NCBI GenBank assembly: GCA_964486825.1 | Contig: CAZAQS010000013.1 | Location: 1 to 40,632 of the forward strand | DNA length: 40,632 nucleotides | Origin: CAZAQS01 sp964486825 | GTDB taxonomy: Bacteria > Chloroflexota > Anaerolineae > Anaerolineales > UBA4823 | Direction: 5' to 3' | Shown: positions 31,776-40,199 of the stretch, piece by piece | How the letters are laid out: each line of letters opens with the position of its first letter | Numbering within the stretch: position 1 is the stretch's first letter | Notes under the pieces: generated by a model | What the model was told of the DNA's origin: nothing | Databases searched by the model: none | Seen by the model: the letters and a program-made list of their open reading frames with translations, nothing else | Program-made: the position numbers and the translations under genes

Positions 31776-32697
31776 ATTTCTCCATGAGCAATATAAATAC
31801 ATCTTCCAACTGAGGGCGGACAGCCCGGAAGCGATGTATCGATCCACCAGCAAGTTGGATATCGGTCGAGAGACGAGTGAGCACCTGTTCAGCTTCTCCC
31901 TCTCGCACCCTTAAATGCAGCTTGTCCCCAAACATTTGTGCATTTTCTACACCTGGATCATCCAAAGACACCTTACGCAGGAGTGGCAGGGGTGATCCTT
32001 GTAGCTCGATCACACGCCCATACAATTGTTTTATAATCTCACCTGGCGATCCTTGGGATAACATACGTCCATGGTCCATAAAGATAATCCTGGAACAACG
32101 TGCAGCTTCATCCATATATGGTGTGCTTAACAGGACACCGACTTCCTCTTCACTTACCAGGCGGATAATCAGCTGCCAAAAATCCTGGCGCGTAACCGGA
32201 TCGACCCCTGTTGTGGGCTCATCCAGCAAGAGCAACTTCGGCCGGTGAACCAATGCAGCAGCCAATCCCAATTTCTGCTTCATCCCTCCGGAAAGCTGCC
32301 CGGCTCGCCTGTTTTTAAACCGCTCTAGATCTACAAATTCCAAGATTTCCAGGCAACGCGGCAGCCAATCTACTTTCTCGAGGCCCCGCACTTCAGCAAA
32401 AAAGCGAAGATTTTCCAGGACTGAAAGCTCTTCGTATAAAGAGAAACGTTGTGGGAGATAACCCAAGACCTTTCGAGCTTGCTCTGCGTGCAGGGACATA
32501 TCCACTCCTCCAACGTGGACGCTCCCTGAGGTTGGTCTCACTGCCCCACATAGCAAACGCAAAAGGGTCGTCTTCCCAGCACCATCCGCGCCTGCCAGGC
32601 CGCAGATCTCACCAGCCTCCACGCGTAGGCTAATACCATCGATGGCCCGGACTTTACTGTACTCCTTTATTAGGTCAAGTGCTTCTAATAGAGCCAC
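31768..32697 (-). CDS. ABC transporter ATPase (YbhF N-half-like)
   Basis: ATP-binding subunit of 309 residues. Walker A is G-A-D-G-A-G-K-T-T, the variant typical of the first YbhF cassette. The signature is canonical (L-S-G-G-M-K-Q-K-L), Walker B is L-L-L-L-D-E-P-T-T-G-V-D-P, but the switch position reads S-T-P-Y-M-D-E-A, with Pro where most ATPases have His. The neighbouring ATPase has the opposite pattern (His present, weak signature). The pair therefore looks like a heterodimer with one competent composite site. E. coli carries both cassettes in one protein; here they are separate overlapping genes. Confidence 0.92.
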   Translation of the reverse strand: MALLEALDLIKEYSKVRAIDGISLRVEAGEICGLAGADGAGKTTLLRLLCGAVRPTSGSVHVGGVDMSLHAEQARKVLGYLPQRFSLYEELSVLENLRFFAEVRGLEKVDWLPRCLEILEFVDLERFKNRRAGQLSGGMKQKLGLAAALVHRPKLLLLDEPTTGVDPVTRQDFWQLIIRLVSEEEVGVLLSTPYMDEAARCSRIIFMDHGRMLSQGSPGEIIKQLYGRVIELQGSPLPLLRKVSLDDPGVENAQMFGDKLHLRVREGEAEQVLTRLSTDIQLAGGSIHRFRAVRPQLEDVFILLMEKYE

Positions 32698-32714
32698 GAA
32701 AGTTTCCTCGATTT

Positions 32715-33818
32715 CTATTGGTCTGCAATGAAATCAACATCCGCCATCATACCGGGCTTCAAAGCTTGCTCAGGATTTTTCAAAGCCAGCTTTACGGCGA
32801 AGACGGTTGTCCGGCGTCCTTCTTCCGTCTGTACATTCCTAGGAGTAAATTCCGCCCGATCGGCTATATGGATAACGGTTGCGAGGAAGGATTTTCCGGG
32901 ATGGGAATCAACATATACCGAAGCTTGATCGCCAAGCCGTAGATTACCATAACGATCTTCCGGAACGTAGACGGTTACAGTAAGCTCATCCAAAATCCCG
33001 ATAACGAGTAATGCAGAACCAGGAGTAGTAAACTCCCCAGGTTCGATCGATCGAGACAGGACCACACCTTCAGACGGTGCACGGATGGACAACCTGGAAA
33101 TCTGAAGTTTTAATGTATCAACAGCAGCCAGGGCAGCTGAAACCTGTCCGGCAGCTAACTGGGCTTGAGCACGAGCTGCTTCCATCTGGGCTTCGGCTGC
33201 CTGTGATTGAGCCAAAAATGCTTCCAGTTGTTCCGGTCGGGCCCCTGCTGTTGTCAGGTCATATTGCGCCTGAGCACTGGCTAGAGAAGACTGCGCCAGG
33301 TCTAGTTGCTGTTTTAAATCTTTCTCCTGCCGGGTATCTCGAGCAGCATCTGGCAATTCATCATACGCTTCTTGCAACGCCTCGACCGGTATCCTGGAAT
33401 GATCCACTGCAGCTTGGGCTAACGCGATCTGCTCTTCGGAGGGTCCGGCTTTTGCCAGGGCATAGTTCGCTCCGGCCGCTTTAGCAGTAGCTTGAGCAGC
33501 CTCTACAGCATACTGAGCTGCCTCATATCCCGCTTGAGCAATCTCAAGGCCTGCTTCTGCTTGCACTAACTGAGCAGACAACAGGGACGTATCGAGCTGA
33601 ACCAGGATATCCCCGTTTTTTACCCAGTCGCCTTCTTGGAAATAGACTCCATTTACTCTACCAGCCACTTCTGAGGCAATTCGAACACTGCGTGCTTCGA
33701 TGCTACCGGAAGCAGTTATAAAATTATTCTCAGTAACAGACCGGGAATCGTAGTACCAATAGGCTGCCAAAGCCAGAACAATAACGCCGAGAACAGGTAC
33801 TGCTTTATGGGGTTTCAT
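32715..33818 (-). CDS. HlyD/YbhG-family membrane fusion protein
   Basis: Periplasmic-type adaptor of 367 residues that couples the exporter to the cell surface. One N-terminal membrane segment (about 6-23) is followed by a biotinyl-lipoyl-like half (E-V-A-G-R-V-N-G-V-Y-F-Q-E-G-D-W-V). A long Ala/Gln-rich coiled coil comes next (about 75-245), then the second lipoyl half (I-R-A-P-S-E-G-V-V) and a beta-barrel. GGAGG with a 5-nt spacer fixes the ATG at 33818; the frame from 33830 starts with a TTG inside that ribosome site. Such adaptors are best known with outer membranes; their role in a Chloroflexota-type envelope is unclear. Confidence 0.92.
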   Translation of the reverse strand: MKPHKAVPVLGVIVLALAAYWYYDSRSVTENNFITASGSIEARSVRIASEVAGRVNGVYFQEGDWVKNGDILVQLDTSLLSAQLVQAEAGLEIAQAGYEAAQYAVEAAQATAKAAGANYALAKAGPSEEQIALAQAAVDHSRIPVEALQEAYDELPDAARDTRQEKDLKQQLDLAQSSLASAQAQYDLTTAGARPEQLEAFLAQSQAAEAQMEAARAQAQLAAGQVSAALAAVDTLKLQISRLSIRAPSEGVVLSRSIEPGEFTTPGSALLVIGILDELTVTVYVPEDRYGNLRLGDQASVYVDSHPGKSFLATVIHIADRAEFTPRNVQTEEGRRTTVFAVKLALKNPEQALKPGMMADVDFIADQ

Positions 33819-33841
33819 ACGGACCTCCAAATATATATGCC

Positions 33842-34972
33842 TTAATCCAGGCTCTTTCTAAACCGAAGGGCCGCCACGCTCATGATGGCGATTCCAAACA
33901 CAACCAAGGCTAAACTGTCCTTCCAGATGGCTTGCAATTCTGTACCCTTGAGCATAAGAGACCGAATAATCATCAAGTAATAGCGTAAAGGAAACAAATA
34001 AGAAATCCATTGCAGGACCTTCGGCATGGCAGCTAATGGGAAGAAAAAACCGGATAAGAAAATACTTGGTAACAAAGTCATCCAAACAATAAGCATGGCT
34101 TCTTGTTGGGTCTTTGCGAAAGATGAGGCAAGCAATCCGATACCCAGGCCTGAAATGAGAAAAAGAGCCGATAGTCCCAGGATTAAACCAAGATCTCCAC
34201 GAATGGGAACCTTGAACCAGAGCGAGCCGATCGCCAAAACTTCCAGGGTATTTAGGAAAGCCAGCATGGCATAAGGCAGCATCTTTCCCACCACCAGCTC
34301 CCACGGGCGGATTGGGGTGACGATCAACTGTTCGATTGTGCCTCTTTCCCTTTCGCGGACGATAGCTGTAGCGGTAAGGATGGAAGTAAGCGCATACAAG
34401 ATCATCCCGATTACTCCAGGGACCATAAAATAAGCGCTCACGAGATCCGGGTTATACCAGACTTGGGTACGAACATCGAGGGGCAGCACCAGTGGGAAAG
34501 GCTGGCTTTGACTGGCAACCCGTTCCCCGAGGATTTGCGTAGCCTTAGACTGTCCAATTAATTGGGCAGCCGAAAGCGAGGTAGCTGCTACGGTGGGGTC
34601 ACTGCCATCCAAAATAAAGGCTACTTGAGCTGTACCACCACCATGCAAAGCTTGCGTATACCCGGGTGGGATAACTAAACCGGCGCGCGCCTCTCCCAAT
34701 TCAATCAACTGGCGCAGCTCTTTTTCAGAAGAAACATCATAAGAAATCCGGAAATAATCAGCATTCCGGAATGCGTCCAACAAGGCGCGCGCTTCCGAAC
34801 CGCGATCCTGATCAAAAACTGCCAATGGAATGTTGCGCACATCATTGGTCGCTGCATAGCCCAACAAGAGCAACTGCATCACGGGTATGACCAGGATCAG
34901 GACTAATGTGCGCGGATCACGCAAGATTTGAATAAATTCTTTTCGGATTAGTGAAGTTAGCCTGGAGTTCAC
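33842..34972 (-). CDS. ABC-2 type permease (YbhS/YbhR-like)
   Basis: Membrane permease of 376 residues. One helix near the N-terminus (about 22-42) follows the R-K-E-F-I-Q-I-L-R-D-P-R-T amphipathic segment. A large extracytoplasmic domain (about 45-175) precedes five C-terminal helices with the R-E-R-E-R-G-T-I-E-Q-L elbow motif. The GTG start at 34972 has GGAGG with a 5-nt spacer. E. coli ybhGFSR encodes two permeases; only this one is present, so it probably forms a homodimer. It exports a hydrophobic or cationic compound of unknown identity. Confidence 0.91.
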   Translation of the reverse strand: MNSRLTSLIRKEFIQILRDPRTLVLILVIPVMQLLLLGYAATNDVRNIPLAVFDQDRGSEARALLDAFRNADYFRISYDVSSEKELRQLIELGEARAGLVIPPGYTQALHGGGTAQVAFILDGSDPTVAATSLSAAQLIGQSKATQILGERVASQSQPFPLVLPLDVRTQVWYNPDLVSAYFMVPGVIGMILYALTSILTATAIVRERERGTIEQLIVTPIRPWELVVGKMLPYAMLAFLNTLEVLAIGSLWFKVPIRGDLGLILGLSALFLISGLGIGLLASSFAKTQQEAMLIVWMTLLPSIFLSGFFFPLAAMPKVLQWISYLFPLRYYLMIIRSLMLKGTELQAIWKDSLALVVFGIAIMSVAALRFRKSLD

Positions 34973-35002
34973 TTTTGCCTCCGGTAGGAGTAAGATAGGC
35001 AG

Positions 35003-35611
35003 CTATGACCCCTTCTTGAGGATGCCATGCAGGTAAATATCAACAAAATCTTCAAAAGCATGCTCCTTCATTTCGGGCGGCATTTGCCGAGCGATGATAA
35101 TTTCCGTCATGACATAAGAAAAGAACAGGCCGATAAAAGAACGTAGCAGCACCGGTAGCGGGATTGGGCGGAGATCTTCGGGTTCACGCATCAAACGTTG
35201 CCCGAATTCCATCAACTGTGGGAATATTGAGTTTAACAAATCTGGGATGTGTTGACCGTTGAACTCAACCAGCTCGATAAACACCAGGTTGAGGAAATCC
35301 AAAGGAACTCCGAATCCTTCCACCATACGTCTGGCCGCATCCTGGAAAAGTTCTTCAGTTGTACTACCCTGGGCATCTTGAAGGGCAGGGATTACATCCT
35401 TATATGGGTGGTAGTTGAACAAAACTGCCTTGAAGATGTCTTCCTTGCTTGAAAAATGGTTGTAAATACCTCCGACAACCATGCCAGCTTCCTTGGCTAT
35501 GGCCCTCATGGATGTCCCGTGATAACCATTCCTCTGAAAGAGGCCCAAAGCGGCCGAAGTAATCAATTCTTTCGTCCGTTCTCCCTTCGAGGTTTGTTCT
35601 GTCGGCATCAT
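35003..35611 (-). CDS. TetR-family transcriptional repressor
   Basis: DNA-binding repressor of 202 residues. The N-terminal HTH is clear: L-I-T-S-A-A-L-G-L-F-Q-R-N-G-Y-H-G-T-S-M-x-x-I-A and A-G-M-V-V-G-G-I-Y-N-H-F-S-S-K-E. The C-terminal ligand domain is unassigned. GGAGGG with a 5-nt spacer supports ATG 35611, with ATG 35608 as an equal alternative. A longer frame from 35644 would run through the operator and is rejected. It leads the permease-HlyD-ATPase-ATPase series and resembles E. coli ybiH (cecR)-ybhGFSR in organisation. Its promoter and operator are visible directly upstream, so autorepression with ligand release is likely. Confidence 0.92.
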   Translation of the reverse strand: MMPTEQTSKGERTKELITSAALGLFQRNGYHGTSMRAIAKEAGMVVGGIYNHFSSKEDIFKAVLFNYHPYKDVIPALQDAQGSTTEELFQDAARRMVEGFGVPLDFLNLVFIELVEFNGQHIPDLLNSIFPQLMEFGQRLMREPEDLRPIPLPVLLRSFIGLFFSYVMTEIIIARQMPPEMKEHAFEDFVDIYLHGILKKGS

Positions 35612-35624
35612 ACATTCCCTCCAC

Positions 35625-35644
35625 ATGAACGATCGTTCGTTCAT
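35625..35644 (-). promoter_or_regulatory. TetR operator, perfect inverted repeat
   Basis: ATGAACGA and TCGTTCAT (8-bp arms, no mismatch) surround a 4-nt centre TCGT, 35625-35644. It begins directly after the -10 box of the promoter at 35645-35673 and covers the predicted transcript start. A bound repressor would block initiation. Size and symmetry are typical for TetR sites. Confidence 0.78.
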
Positions 35645-35673
35645 ATTATATAAAAATATTTATGATGAGTCAA
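35645..35673 (-). promoter_or_regulatory. Sigma70-type promoter of the TetR/ABC exporter operon
   Basis: Minus strand: TTGACT (35673-35668), 17-nt spacer, TATAAT (35650-35645). This is almost a perfect consensus. Transcript start is expected near 35638, inside the operator, 27 nt ahead of the TetR ATG. Confidence 0.8.
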
Positions 35674-35688
35674 GCAGGAAACTGGAAC

Positions 35689-35715
35689 AAAAAAACCCGG
35701 CAACAAACCGGGTTT
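35689..35715 (-). terminator. Rho-independent terminator after the pterin dehydratase gene
   Basis: On the minus strand AAACCCGG (35715-35708) pairs with CCGGGTTT (35700-35693) around a 7-nt loop, and the run of seven T (35695-35689) follows. The 8-bp stem plus T-run is a classic intrinsic terminator, 21 nt beyond the stop of the gene ending at 35737. It separates that unit from the TetR promoter. Confidence 0.88.
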
Positions 35716-35736
35716 ATATCACTATTTCTCTAGATT

Positions 35737-36084
35737 TTAGGAGGATTCGTAGATCTGGTCAGTTTTGGCGGCCATGATGAAATCATTGCGGTGAAGGCCT
35801 TTGATGACATGCGTCCACCAGGTAACGGTTACTTTCCCCCATTCAGTTGTTATCACCGGATGGTGATCTTCAGCTTCCGCCAGTTCTCCGACCCGGGTGG
35901 TAAATTCTAGCGCCCGCTTGAAATCTGGGAACTTGAAGGAACGCTCAAGGCGTTTAACCTGATCCCTTTCGATGATTTTCCATTCCTGAACCTGAGGCGC
36001 ATATTCCTGTATTTCTGATTCCGTCAGGCGCGGCTCATCCCCTCGGCATGGGATGCACTTTAGCTTGCGTAAGTTCTCGTTCAT
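35737..36084 (-). CDS. phhB: Pterin-4a-carbinolamine dehydratase
   Basis: Cytoplasmic enzyme of 115 residues that dehydrates 4a-hydroxytetrahydropterin during pterin recycling, usually with aromatic amino acid hydroxylases. The active-site segment is E-D-H-H-P-V-I with the two conserved histidines, followed by V-T-V-T-W-W-T-H and G-L-H-R-N-D-F. An N-terminal extension has C-x-x-C-R-G (C-I-P-C), seen in a subset of bacterial homologues. No hydroxylase is nearby. Many bacterial members are moonlighting or belong to molybdopterin-related contexts. The ATG overlaps the upstream small membrane protein stop by 4 nt (36081-36084). Confidence 0.92.
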   Translation of the reverse strand: MNENLRKLKCIPCRGDEPRLTESEIQEYAPQVQEWKIIERDQVKRLERSFKFPDFKRALEFTTRVGELAEAEDHHPVITTEWGKVTVTWWTHVIKGLHRNDFIMAAKTDQIYESS

Positions 36085-36317
36085 TTTTCCTTACTTGCCA
36101 TATCCGATACAGAGCGCAGTAAACCCAACAGCAATATGCCCAGTCGTACTCCATCGCCGGTGGAAAATTCTGGTGGGGCATAACCGTTTTCTATTTCTAC
36201 CCGCTGAGTGTAGAGATAGGCAGCCCCTAAACCTACCAGCGCCCCAAGCACGGCCCCAACGACCAATACTTTTGGCTTCCACTCGCTGGGATCGACAATT
36301 TCTGTATTTCTACTCAT
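36081..36317 (-). CDS. Small single-pass membrane protein
   Basis: A 78-residue protein with one membrane helix (about 16-38; V-L-V-V-G-A-V-L-G-A-L-V-G-L-G-A-A-Y-L) carrying several small-residue G-x-x-x-G steps that favour helix packing. A short polar domain follows (about 40-78). Not a recognised family; the glycine-zipper helix plus E-x-G-Y-A-P-P-x-F looks like DUF-type Chloroflexota proteins. AAAGGG lies about 9 nt ahead of the ATG at 36317. A GTG six codons upstream (36335) would contain that ribosome site, so it is disfavoured. Confidence 0.7.
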   Translation of the reverse strand: MSRNTEIVDPSEWKPKVLVVGAVLGALVGLGAAYLYTQRVEIENGYAPPEFSTGDGVRLGILLLGLLRSVSDMASKEK

Positions 36318-36450
36318 TTGATTTTTCCCTTTCACTGAATGTAGTCGACGCTGGATCCTGGGTAATATATGCTTGCCTTTTTACCGTAATGTGCCCCCAC
36401 CAATAAACTGGGAAGATCAAGAACAATCCAAAGGAATGAGCCAGGTCCAA
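36310..36450 (-). CDS. Possible small membrane protein, 46 codons
   Basis: An open frame on the minus strand without stop from 36492 to 36310. From the TTG at 36450 it encodes 46 residues with a hydrophobic, aromatic stretch (S-F-G-L-F-L-I-F-P-V-Y-W-W-G-H) and a polar tail ending S-E-R-E-K-S-N-E. Its stop overlaps the next gene start by 8 nt, and it contains that gene's ribosome site, which is typical of coupled genes. Start is unresolved: there is no ATG in frame and no clear Shine-Dalgarno. It fills the otherwise unexplained 178-nt gap between two cotranscribed membrane protein genes. Confidence 0.42.
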   Translation of the reverse strand: MDLAHSFGLFLIFPVYWWGHITVKRQAYITQDPASTTFSEREKSNE

Positions 36451-36495
36451 CTTTATAGGCCGAAGTTTGCGTGATGAGACCTTTATAAGAAACTG

Positions 36496-36915
36496 TTATC
36501 TACCGAAAATCGCCTTTAATGTCGCTCGCCAGCCTTCAACCTTAATAATCGGCCTTACTGCTCCATCCGCAGCACGGGTCAGGGTCGCCTGTAAACCCTT
36601 GATCAGATGATGTGCCTTAAGTGCCAGGCGTGGTAGAGCCTGGTTTAGTCGAATAATCAGGTAAGCCAAACCACCAAATATAGCGATGAAGATTAGCAAG
36701 ATAAGTAGAAGGGGCAGAATCAACCAAATCAACGCGATATCGCCCAGCAAATGCACTGTCCCAGTTCCTGCCAGAGTCGTTAAGACGGCTAATACCAGGA
36801 TAAGGATGATCCCAAGAATCAACGGAATCGTAACTTGCCAAAATACTTGCTTCTGGTGAGCTGCTTCTGTTTTAGGATTACGCTCTTGTAAAAGTAAACT
36901 TTCTTTTTCCCACAT
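36496..36915 (-). CDS. Two-helix membrane protein, unknown function
   Basis: A 139-residue protein with two strongly hydrophobic segments (about 27-49 and 57-87) and a basic, amphipathic C-terminus (about 90-139). No domain recognised. The promoter region upstream contains an extended -10 (TGC then TAAAAT on the minus strand) only 6 nt before the ATG, so the transcript may be nearly leaderless. It starts the minus-strand series that ends with phhB and is divergent from the GT39-like gene. Confidence 0.7.
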   Translation of the reverse strand: MWEKESLLLQERNPKTEAAHQKQVFWQVTIPLILGIILILVLAVLTTLAGTGTVHLLGDIALIWLILPLLLILLIFIAIFGGLAYLIIRLNQALPRLALKAHHLIKGLQATLTRAADGAVRPIIKVEGWRATLKAIFGR

Positions 36916-36967
36916 AGATATATTTTAGCACGATTCAGGTCAAAATCGAGCAAAAAGATTTGCACGT

Positions 36968-36976
36968 TGGTATAAT
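36968..36976 (+). promoter_or_regulatory. Extended -10 promoter element for the glycosyltransferase gene
   Basis: TGG followed by TATAAT (36971-36976) matches an extended -10 element, which can work without a strong -35 box; none is seen. It sits 48 nt before the ATG at 37025, in the divergent intergenic region. Confidence 0.45.
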
Positions 36977-37024
36977 TCATCTGCGGCTCCCACCTCATAT
37001 GAATAAATACGGTCTTACCACTCA

Positions 37025-38533
37025 ATGAAAGAACCGGATATTAAGCCACCAATCATTTATATGGCCTGGTTCTTCAGCCTTCTATTCCTTGGTCTTGTCG
37101 GAGTCCTAAGCGTCCTGTACAGCACGCGTTGGGGCGCTGGTCTCTCAGACGATTCCTTTTACTATATCCGTGCCGCGCGCGACTGGTTGGCAGGCTACGG
37201 ATTCAACCTGACCCCTCATTTCCCGCCCATATTGCCTCTCCTGTTAAGTGCAACCGGGCTGATTGGCCTGGATCCCCTGGTAGCAGTTCGTTGGATTAAT
37301 GCGCTACTGTTTGGATTGAATATCTATTTAACCGGCTGGCTCATTTACAGGATTTCCCACTCCCTGGTGTTCTCAATAACTGGTGCGCTGCTTTTTCTTG
37401 CTTCCAACACCTTGATCGAAGCCCATTCTTGGGCCATGAGCGAGCCGCTCTATATTAGCTTCTCTCTGCTCGGGATGCTCTTCTTTTGCAAAGCTAGCCG
37501 CACCTGGCAACCATTCCAAATTCTTATAGCGGGCCTTTTATTCGGACTGGCAGCAGCCAGCCGGTATATCGGGGTCTCCCTTCTCATTGCGGGCGCCTTT
37601 GTTCTACTTACCTGGAAACCTCCTTCTGCTACCCTGGTCGGAGGGAGACGATACCGTAGCATTTTTTGGTTTGCCCTGGCAGGCATAGCGCCCCTATTTG
37701 CCTGGATCATTCGCAACCAGGTCCTGACCGGGCGCGCTACGACCCGAGCTTTAGGATGGCATCCCATGGGTAGCAACCAGTTGTTGGAAGGCTTGAACAC
37801 GACCTTACTGTGGGTATCACCAGGCCGGCTCGTGCACGGAAAAGAGCTGATCTGGTTGGGTGGAGTGATCCTTCTCCTGAGCGGGTGGGTCGTCTGGAAA
37901 GTCGCTGGGGAGCGGGATTTTATTCATCACCAAACACGTGCTCTGCTTCGATCTCGCCTGATCTATTTTCTGATCGTTTATCTCTTCTCTTATTCAATCA
38001 CCCTGATCCTTGCCCGGACGCTATTTGACTCGCGTATCCCGCTGGACAGCCGGTTGCTAAGCCCGATCTTATCTGTAAGCATTATCCTGCTGATGGCGCT
38101 GATCGCGAAGCTATGGACCGAGGGAGGTTTAGCAGTCCGGTCAGCCGTTCTACTATGCTGCTTTTACCTGCTATTTGTCAACGGTACTCGCTCCTTCGAA
38201 ACAATCCAGAGCTATCACGAAGCCGGACGGGGTTATGCCGGCGCAAGAAACCATATCTCCGAAACTTACGCTTATCTGAGAAACCGTCCCGATATCCCCG
38301 TTTTCAGCAACGCCCTGGCTGGCATATATTTCTGGACGGGTAGAGATACCGACCCAATCCCCTCTTCTTCCGGAGTTGAAGTAATGAAGGCTGATATGAG
38401 GCAAACAGGTGCATATTTAGTTATCTTCGACTCCATCCCTGTGGAACTGTACCAGGTTTCACAGGACGAACTTACAGAGGGGCTGGTCGAACAGATCCGC
38501 CTGAGCGAAGCAACAATTTATCGATATCCTTGA
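37025..38533 (+). CDS. GT39-like membrane glycosyltransferase
   Basis: Integral membrane protein of 502 residues with about ten to twelve helices, resembling the PMT/ArnT-like glycosyltransferases (GT-C fold). These move sugars from polyprenyl-phosphate donors to lipid or protein outside the membrane. The first extracytoplasmic loop carries the catalytic acidic pair in L-S-D-D-S-F-Y-Y (Asp42-Asp43). Further family features are G-L-A-A-A-S-R-Y-I-G and the A-W-I-I-R-N-Q loop. The C-terminal soluble part (about 420-502) is short. No Shine-Dalgarno precedes the ATG at 37025. Acceptor is unknown. It stands alone between divergent and convergent neighbours. Confidence 0.82.
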   Translation: MKEPDIKPPIIYMAWFFSLLFLGLVGVLSVLYSTRWGAGLSDDSFYYIRAARDWLAGYGFNLTPHFPPILPLLLSATGLIGLDPLVAVRWINALLFGLNIYLTGWLIYRISHSLVFSITGALLFLASNTLIEAHSWAMSEPLYISFSLLGMLFFCKASRTWQPFQILIAGLLFGLAAASRYIGVSLLIAGAFVLLTWKPPSATLVGGRRYRSIFWFALAGIAPLFAWIIRNQVLTGRATTRALGWHPMGSNQLLEGLNTTLLWVSPGRLVHGKELIWLGGVILLLSGWVVWKVAGERDFIHHQTRALLRSRLIYFLIVYLFSYSITLILARTLFDSRIPLDSRLLSPILSVSIILLMALIAKLWTEGGLAVRSAVLLCCFYLLFVNGTRSFETIQSYHEAGRGYAGARNHISETYAYLRNRPDIPVFSNALAGIYFWTGRDTDPIPSSSGVEVMKADMRQTGAYLVIFDSIPVELYQVSQDELTEGLVEQIRLSEATIYRYP

Positions 38534-38616
38534 GGACCACAAGTTGATGATTTGAGCTAACCAACGAATTACTTCTTAGTTTTTTGCTACCTGCATATAT
38601 CCTCTCTGATTAACTT

Positions 38617-39861
38617 CTAAACTTGAATCTTTTTCCTTCTGCTCACTGGCAAGCGCCATAAGGCAATAAGAGCTGTCAGAAAGAAAAGGACAGCCGTTGC
38701 ACTGAACGTTGCCTTCAAGCTGAAGGATACTGCAACTGCGCTGCCTACCATTGGCGCCAGGGACCGGGCTCCAGAGATAATCGAATTATCTAACCCGTAC
38801 ACAGCACCTTCCTCGCCTGCTTCTGTATACCTGGCTAACAAGGCACTGGTGGCGGGGACAATGCCGCCTAATGATACCCCTACCAAAGCCTGGAGTACCA
38901 GGAGCTGCCAGGCCTGGCTCACTGCAGCTTGCGGGATATAAAATGCAGCAGCAAACCCGCAACCCAATATAAAAACACTTCGGTGCCCGATACGATCGCC
39001 CAGGGAACCCAGGAAAATAGAACTGATGATTGTAGCGGCTGATGAAACGCCAATAACAAGGCCAGTGATTGTGTTGACTTGAGCATCGGAAGTTAGAAGC
39101 TGTTTCACAAATAAGGGAGCGATAGGAATAATCATCAAACTTCCCAGTTGGGTCAGGAAACGCAGGCTAAAAGTAATCTGGACTCCTGGAGAAGTGATTA
39201 CATGCCCTAACCGTGAAACGAAGCTCGTATGATCCTGAATGATTTTATCATCACCTTCAAATTTTTCCTTGATCCCGAAAAGAACCAGAACGCCTGCTAA
39301 AAAGAGCATGGCCGAGGTTACAAAAAATGCATAACTATGCCCGTACGAGTCGGCAATCAGCCCCCCTATTACCGGGCCGAGCGCCACACCGGCTCCTTGC
39401 CCAACCTGAAGAGCCCCCATCGCAAAACCCATCCGGTCTCTCGGCACCTGAGCGGCGACCAGCGCGTTGGTTGCTGCTATCGTTCCAGTGATCAAACCCT
39501 GGACGGCGCGTAACAGAACCAATTCTTCCCCCGTCCGGACGAATGCCATCAATAGTAAAATGACCGCTCCCCCAAATGTAGCCCTTTCGACCATCAATTT
39601 CCGGCCATATCGATCCGCTAGTGCACCCCATAGGGGCGAGGCCAGCATCATCGTAAAGGCCTGGGCGGAAAACACCATTCCAGCCAGAAATTCTATGCTT
39701 ATCCCAAGCGAGCTGCCAAGGGATTCTACGTAAAGCGGAAGGAAGGGGTAAATGCTCGAAAAGCCTACGGCAGATATCAGCTGGGCAAAGAACATAATCC
39801 CCAGCGTGCGCCGCCACGGAACCTTCCATAGATATCCAATCTGTTCGAGCCAATATCCCAT
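38617..39861 (-). CDS. MFS transporter (multidrug-efflux type)
   Basis: Major facilitator of 414 residues with twelve predicted helices. The loop 2-3 motif A is G-A-L-A-D-R-Y-G-R-K, and a related G-S-L-G-D-R-I-G-H-R occurs in the second half. Helix 5 has the antiporter motif C-like G-x-x-x-G-P-V-I-G-G, which marks drug/proton antiporters such as TetA or Bmr. Substrate is unknown. It converges with the glycosyltransferase gene (83-nt gap, no obvious terminator hairpin) and is not part of a visible operon. Confidence 0.88.
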   Translation of the reverse strand: MGYWLEQIGYLWKVPWRRTLGIMFFAQLISAVGFSSIYPFLPLYVESLGSSLGISIEFLAGMVFSAQAFTMMLASPLWGALADRYGRKLMVERATFGGAVILLLMAFVRTGEELVLLRAVQGLITGTIAATNALVAAQVPRDRMGFAMGALQVGQGAGVALGPVIGGLIADSYGHSYAFFVTSAMLFLAGVLVLFGIKEKFEGDDKIIQDHTSFVSRLGHVITSPGVQITFSLRFLTQLGSLMIIPIAPLFVKQLLTSDAQVNTITGLVIGVSSAATIISSIFLGSLGDRIGHRSVFILGCGFAAAFYIPQAAVSQAWQLLVLQALVGVSLGGIVPATSALLARYTEAGEEGAVYGLDNSIISGARSLAPMVGSAVAVSFSLKATFSATAVLFFLTALIALWRLPVSRRKKIQV

Positions 39862-40199
39862 TCCCGTCTCTTTTTCAGGCAGTCCCGAAAAGGTTGCCTA
39901 TATCACAGCGATAACAATATGCACCGGTTTTGAAGAGACATTTGATTTTAACATCTCCTTAATTGACCGGGCTAAATGCCAATACAATATCTATGTTCAG
40001 CGATAATGTCACTCTTGTGTCCATAGGGTACATTTTCCTTTATAAAATGAGAAAATACGACCAACAATGTCCGTTATATTTCGAGGATTGGATTAAAATC
40101 AATGCTGTTAGGTCAAAACAGTCGCATGAATAATATCTTTCCCTGGTTTCAACCTGACTCCTGTAAGTTCGAGAAGAAATATCAAAGTTGGTAAAATCC
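39862..40199. other. Intergenic region between MFS transporter and cyclase genes
   Basis: A 338-nt divergent stretch without a convincing gene, RNA or repeat. It must hold promoters for both flanking genes. Plus-strand candidates such as TTGACC near 39963 have poor -10 partners at normal spacing, so none is called. Confidence 0.6.
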
